This document shows, piece after piece, positions 5,139 through 8,098 of a DNA stretch of 8,098 bases (positions are counted from its first letter, which is position 1; every line of letters begins with the position of its first letter). Below the pieces are notes generated by a model. It was not told where the DNA came from. It saw only the letters and a list, made by a program, of their open reading frames with translations, and made no database searches. The position numbers and the translations under genes were made by a program. The stretch spans positions 1-8,098 of the forward strand of contig CATYJU010000064.1 in assembly GCA_958407995.1 (NCBI GenBank), read 5' to 3'. Origin of the DNA: an uncultured Collinsella sp. (GTDB lineage Bacteria > Actinomycetota > Coriobacteriia > Coriobacteriales > Coriobacteriaceae).

Positions 5139-5834
5139 ATGAACGATATCCAGGGCTATCAGAACGGCCCCGTCGAGAGCGGCGCAAGCCGCGCCAAGGA
5201 GATGTCGCCGCGCGCGTACAACCTTGTCATGTCTGCCCTGATCTTTTTGGGCTTTTGCGCCATGGGCGTCGGTGCTTACTTTACGAGCACCATGTCGTTT
5301 GCGCGCATGATGATGAGCGGCGCCGCTTTGCCGCTGGTCTTTGGCTCATTTATTTTGACCATCGTCGGCATGGTCATGATGTCGGCCGCCGCCAGCAAGC
5401 AGTCCGTGGGCCTGTCCCTTGTGGGCTACGTAATCTTTGCGAGCACCTTTGGCCTGACCGCGTCGTTTGGCCTTGCCAACTACGACCTGCCCACCATCAA
5501 CACTGCCTTTATCGCCACGGCCGCCATCACCTTTGTCTTTGGCGCCTTGGGCGTGACGTTCCCCAAGTTTTTCCAGCGCGTATATGGCATCGGTTTTGGC
5601 ATTCTGCTCGCTACTATTCTGGTTGAGATCGTGCTGATGTTCATGGGCGTCTCACAGACCATCACCGACCTGATCGTGATTGTGGTGTTCGCCGGCTTTA
5701 TTGGCTACGACACCTATGTTGCCACGACGGTGCCGCCTACGCTGCCCAACGCCGTGCTTATGGCCTCTAACCTGTTCGTGGATATTATCAACGTGTTCCT
5801 GCGCATTCTGAACATCCTCGGCCGTCGCGACTAG
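5139..5834 (+). CDS. Bax inhibitor-1 (YetJ/YccA-like) family membrane protein
   Basis: This is a member of the TMBIM/Bax inhibitor-1 family. Its bacterial representative, BsYetJ of Bacillus subtilis, is a pH-sensitive calcium leak channel; the role in this organism is not known. The 231-residue product has a polar N-terminus of about 25 residues and then seven hydrophobic segments (roughly 27-50, 60-83, 90-113, 118-138, 148-169, 173-193 and 203-226). The C-terminal signature is present: GYDTY at 189-193, and a last helix with NLFVDIINVFLRILNILG. D191 and D215 are 24 residues apart, the same spacing I recall for the D171/D195 pH-sensing pair of BsYetJ, so the gate is probably intact. The start is supported by GAAAGGA eight bases upstream. 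A C(UUCG)G-loop terminator follows, so the gene ends its transcription unit. Confidence 0.93.
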   Translation: MNDIQGYQNGPVESGASRAKEMSPRAYNLVMSALIFLGFCAMGVGAYFTSTMSFARMMMSGAALPLVFGSFILTIVGMVMMSAAASKQSVGLSLVGYVIFASTFGLTASFGLANYDLPTINTAFIATAAITFVFGALGVTFPKFFQRVYGIGFGILLATILVEIVLMFMGVSQTITDLIVIVVFAGFIGYDTYVATTVPPTLPNAVLMASNLFVDIINVFLRILNILGRRD

Positions 5835-5877
5835 TGGCGAATTGCGGCGGTGCTTGCCGTGCGTGCAAATCGATGCG

Positions 5878-5906
5878 AAAGGCGGTCCTTCGGGGCCGTC
5901 TTTTTT
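5878..5906 (+). terminator. Intrinsic terminator with C(UUCG)G tetraloop
   Basis: GGCGGTCC (5881-5888) pairs with GGGCCGTC (5893-5900) through a TTCG loop closed by C-G, with two G-U pairs. Flanking As at 5878-5880 pair with the first Ts. Six Ts follow at 5901-5906. It ends the Bax inhibitor-1 gene 66 bases before the next start codon. Confidence 0.93.
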
Positions 5907-5972
5907 GTACGCGGCGGGGTATCATGGATGGGAAAAGCCGATAGCGGCAGAGACCGAGAAAGGTGACCACTT

Positions 5973-7088
5973 ATGGCAGACGTCGACAACAGGAACCGTA
6001 ACCGCAGGTCCAACCGAGCGGGTCAGCCCAATCCCAAGCGCGAGGCCCGTGCCAAGGCCGCCGAGCGTCACGTGGCAACTGTGTCCGAAGCGTGCGCCAA
6101 GGATATCGAGCGTTCGCTTGCCGGTGTTCGCGAGTTTGACGGTATGCCTGCCGGCTTTGTCTCGGCGATGAAGGCCAAGGTTCAGAGTGCTGTGGCCACC
6201 GAAGAACAGGTTGCCGAGGACGTCGAGGGCGCGGAGGCTGCCGAGGTCGAGGCAGCGCTCGAGCCCGTCGAGGAGCCTGCCGAGGAAATCGCCGAAGCTG
6301 AGTCCGCGCCTGCTGAGGAGCCCGCTCCGGTTCTGCCCGAGGTCACCGTGCTCGATGCCTCCACCACGCAGGCCATCTTGGACAACGGTCGTGGCTATGC
6401 GCAGTTCTGCGACATGGCCGTGCTCGCCTTTGCCTCGTTCACCAATCCGGGCGGTGGCTATATTCAGGGTTATCTGGGCCAGGAGGCCACGCTGTGCGCC
6501 GATTCGTATCTGTACAACGTTCTCGATAAGCAGCGCAAATGGTACGGCGAGAACCGTCGCCGCAACATCAACTGCGAGCTTTACCGAAACCGTGCGCTGG
6601 TGGTGCCTGCGGTGCGCTTCGACCGCAACCACGTGCATGCATACGCCGACGTGATCGTGGCCGCCGCGCCCAACGTTAAGCGCGCCCGCCAGGAGTATCG
6701 CGTGAGTGACGATGCTCTGCTGGATGCCCTGCGCGACCGCATTCGCTTTGTGCTTGCCATCTGCGACGAGCTAGGTCGCGAGAAGCTCGTGCTGGGCGCT
6801 TGGGGCTGCGACAACAACGGCTTTGACGCAGAGGCCGTGGCCGAGCTCTTCCGCAAGGAGCTTGCGTCGGGCGACTTTAAGGTCAAGCAAGTCTTCTTTG
6901 CCGTGCCTTCTACGCGCTGGGATGAGGATTTTGCCAAGTTCGAGCACGTGCTGGCAAACTTCCCCGAGCGCAACGAGGAGTCCTATGCCCAGGTTGCCGC
7001 TCGCGCTGCGGCAGCTCGCGCCGCCGAGCAGATCCAAGCTGCTACCGAGGATGATGAGGACGAGGACGACTGGCGCAAGTACCTGTAA
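5973..7088 (+). CDS. TIGR02452 family (microbial PARG-like) macrodomain protein with altered QEE motif
   Basis: The family includes bacterial poly(ADP-ribose) glycohydrolase-type macrodomains that remove ADP-ribose chains. The 371-residue protein has a basic N-terminus and then a helical segment (about 22-75). A Glu/Ala/Pro-rich acidic stretch (76-122) interrupts the usual fold. The macrodomain core covers 123-330, with SFTNPGGGYIQGYLGQE at 155-171 and LVLGAWGCDNNGFD at 272-285, followed by an Ala-rich helix and an acidic tail (DDEDEDDW). The PARG signature is GGG, six to eight residues, then QEE, with the second Glu catalytic in characterised enzymes. Here GGG is at 160-162 and the motif reads Q170-E171-A172, so that Glu is missing, although the following LC is kept. 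It may bind ADP-ribose without the canonical hydrolysis, or use other residues. AAAGGTGA precedes the ATG at a usable distance. No ADP-ribosyltransferase gene is visible nearby. Confidence 0.88.
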   Translation: MADVDNRNRNRRSNRAGQPNPKREARAKAAERHVATVSEACAKDIERSLAGVREFDGMPAGFVSAMKAKVQSAVATEEQVAEDVEGAEAAEVEAALEPVEEPAEEIAEAESAPAEEPAPVLPEVTVLDASTTQAILDNGRGYAQFCDMAVLAFASFTNPGGGYIQGYLGQEATLCADSYLYNVLDKQRKWYGENRRRNINCELYRNRALVVPAVRFDRNHVHAYADVIVAAAPNVKRARQEYRVSDDALLDALRDRIRFVLAICDELGREKLVLGAWGCDNNGFDAEAVAELFRKELASGDFKVKQVFFAVPSTRWDEDFAKFEHVLANFPERNEESYAQVAARAAAARAAEQIQAATEDDEDEDDWRKYL

Positions 7089-7115
7089 TCGGTACGTGCT
7101 GACAGATGGGTCGAG

Positions 7116-7147
7116 CCGGCGGGAGAGGCTGCTTCCGTCGGTTTTTT
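7116..7147 (+). terminator. Intrinsic terminator between the macrodomain and SGNH hydrolase genes
   Basis: CCGGCGGGAG (7116-7125) pairs with CTTCCGTCGG (7132-7141), ten pairs including two G-U, around a six-base loop. Six Ts follow at 7142-7147. The next gene starts only 19 bases after the T-tract, leaving no room for a full promoter downstream. Confidence 0.88.
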
Positions 7148-7166
7148 ACTGAGCGAGGGGCTTACG

Positions 7167-7826
7167 ATGAAAAACGTTCTATGCTTTGGCGACAGCAACA
7201 CCTATGGTTACGATCCGGCGGGCATGCGCGACGGCACCGCGGTGCGCTATGCGCAGGATGTGCGCTGGTGCGGCGTGGCCCAACGTGACTTAGGCGAGGG
7301 CTGGCATGTAATTGAAGAAGGCCTCAACGGCCGCACGACGGTACGCGACGACATGTGCCATCTGAACACCAATCTTAACGGCATCCGCGCACTGCCGATG
7401 CTGCTCGAGGCCCATAAGCCGCTGGATGCGATCGTTATTATGCTGGGAACCAACGATTGCAAGACGGTCTTTGGTGTGACGGCCTCCGATATTGCCCGTG
7501 GCACCATGGCGCTGATTCGCGCGGTGCGTGCATTTCCCTGGACCAATGCTGCACCCTGCCCGCGTATTCTGCTGATGGCACCTATCAAGATCAAGCCGCA
7601 AATCGCCGATGTATATATGACCGATTTTGACGAGCGTTCCGTCGAGGCCTCGGAGCATTTTGCTGAATACTATGCGCACGTAGCCGAGCAGTTTGGCTGC
7701 GACTTTTTGAATGCAGCGGAGTTTGCCGAGCCGGGCGATATCGACTATCTGCATATGATGCCCGAAAGCCATGAGAGCCTGGGTCACGCCGTGGCGGCCA
7801 AGCTCCAAGAGATGCTCGGTGAGTAG
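7167..7826 (+). CDS. SGNH/GDSL hydrolase (esterase/acyltransferase, MsAcT-like)
   Basis: This is a cytoplasmic SGNH-fold serine hydrolase acting on esters; the natural substrate is unknown. The 219-residue protein has all four sequence blocks. GDSNTYG at 8-14 carries nucleophile S10. The block II Gly/Asn region lies in IEEGLNGRTT (49-58), and block III is GTND at 94-97 with N96. D193 and H196 form the C-terminal DxxH. The segments DVRWCGVAQ, VIEEGLNGRTT and LDAIVIMLGTNDCK closely resemble the Mycobacterium smegmatis acyltransferase MsAcT, as I recall that sequence. This places it in the octameric arylesterase/perhydrolase branch rather than among secreted lipases, and there is no signal peptide. 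GAGGGG lies six bases before the ATG. It follows the macrodomain gene after an intrinsic terminator and converges on thiD. Confidence 0.92.
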   Translation: MKNVLCFGDSNTYGYDPAGMRDGTAVRYAQDVRWCGVAQRDLGEGWHVIEEGLNGRTTVRDDMCHLNTNLNGIRALPMLLEAHKPLDAIVIMLGTNDCKTVFGVTASDIARGTMALIRAVRAFPWTNAAPCPRILLMAPIKIKPQIADVYMTDFDERSVEASEHFAEYYAHVAEQFGCDFLNAAEFAEPGDIDYLHMMPESHESLGHAVAAKLQEMLGE

Positions 7827-7832
7827 CGCGAC

Positions 7833-7877
7833 CCCAAACTACCGCAAAGGTGTCTGTCCCCTTTGCGGTGGTTTGGG
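7833..7877. repeat. 18-bp-arm hairpin between convergent genes, no U-tract
   Basis: The arm 7833-7850 pairs with 7860-7877 along 18 positions, 17 exact and one T-G, around the loop TGTCTGTCC. No T run follows on either strand. It sits between the SGNH hydrolase stop and the end of the minus-strand thiD. The core word GGTGTCTGTCCCCTTT resembles, from memory, dispersed palindromic repeats tied to IS200-like REP transposases. A role as a bidirectional RNA 3' end is equally possible. Confidence 0.85.
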
Positions 7878-7886
7878 CTGCGAATC

Positions 7887-8098
7887 TTAATACTGCCACA
7901 TGTGATTGACGGGGCCGGAACCTTTGCCCATATCAAAGCCGGCGGCCAGAGCGCCTGTCAGGTATGCCTTGCCGGCGTTGACGGCGTCGGCAAGATCCAT
8001 GCCCTGAGCCAGCGCGCAGGCGATGGCGGACGAGAGCGTGCATCCGGTGCCGTGCGTGTTGTCGGTCTCGATGCGCTTGTGGCGGAACCACGTGGTGA
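7887..8098 (-). CDS. thiD: ThiD, hydroxymethylpyrimidine/phosphomethylpyrimidine kinase (C-terminal part)
   Basis: ThiD phosphorylates hydroxymethylpyrimidine and its monophosphate in thiamine biosynthesis and salvage. Only the last 69 residues lie in the window; the gene continues past base 8098 on the minus strand. They contain the ribokinase-fold anion hole of this family, THGTGCTLSSAIA, with the GTGC cysteine used for phosphoryl transfer. Next come the AVNAGKAYLTGAL helix and the C-terminal GSGPVNHMW tail typical of ThiD. A ThiD-like pyridoxal kinase is possible but less likely given that tail. Whether the N-terminus is fused to ThiE, as in some bacteria, cannot be seen. The stop is TAA, plus-strand 7887-7889, next to the hairpin it shares with the convergent hydrolase gene. 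Confidence 0.92.
   Translation of the reverse strand, partial: TTWFRHKRIETDNTHGTGCTLSSAIACALAQGMDLADAVNAGKAYLTGALAAGFDMGKGSGPVNHMWQY

Noticed and set aside
5920..5925. TATCAT as the -10 of the macrodomain gene
   Set aside because: The corresponding -35 position falls in the preceding terminator stem and T-tract and has no resemblance to consensus.
5922..6638. Long minus-strand reading frame opposite the macrodomain gene
   Set aside because: It is an antisense shadow of the acidic and core segments of a recognised gene, with no family features.
1..8098. CRISPR array, tRNA, insertion sequence or toxin-antitoxin pair
   Set aside because: I read both strands for spaced direct repeats, cloverleaf patterns, transposase motifs and paired small ORFs, and found none that could be supported.

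Overview
The window looks like a chromosomal segment of a Gram-positive, moderately GC-rich actinobacterium. The best fit is a gut Coriobacteriia of the Collinsella type. This is inferred from the sepF-yggT-divIVA order, the Ala/Pro-rich DivIVA, the AAGGAG-type ribosome binding sites and the GC-rich codon use. No mobile-element genes, CRISPR arrays, tRNAs or rRNAs were seen. Most of it reads as ordinary core chromosome.

Layout. (1) Bases 1-1746, plus strand: a cell-division and envelope cluster. It holds the 3' part of sepF (start codon outside the window), yggT (apparently starting on a non-canonical ATC) and divIVA, closed by a strong intrinsic terminator. (2) Bases 1828-2443, minus strand: a nitroreductase-family flavoprotein with its own terminator, converging on divIVA. 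(3) Bases 2444-2724: non-coding, with a cluster of CCAAAG words and a long hairpin with perfect 22-bp arms. (4) Bases 2725-4465, minus strand: a phosphate uptake operon, pit followed by a DUF47/PhoU-like partner. Its leader carries a near-perfect Shine-Dalgarno sequence driving only a three-codon ORF. (5) Bases 4716-5834, plus strand: a small uncharacterised protein, then a Bax inhibitor-1 family membrane protein preceded by a possible promoter/operator. (6) Bases 5973-7826, plus strand: a TIGR02452-type (microbial PARG-like) macrodomain protein and an SGNH/GDSL hydrolase, separated by a terminator. (7) Bases 7833-7877: an 18-bp-arm hairpin without a U-tract. It is followed, convergently, by the C-terminal part of ThiD on the minus strand.

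Functionally, SepF tethers FtsZ to the membrane, YggT is a small membrane protein of the same cluster, and DivIVA marks curved membrane at poles and septa. Pit and its DUF47 partner import inorganic phosphate. The remaining genes are single housekeeping or accessory functions with no evident shared pathway.

I did not find a clear new multi-gene system. The items most worth following are the macrodomain protein in which the second glutamate of the QEE signature is alanine, the ATC start of yggT, the in-frame mini-ORF in the pit leader, and the two long hairpins lacking U-tracts.
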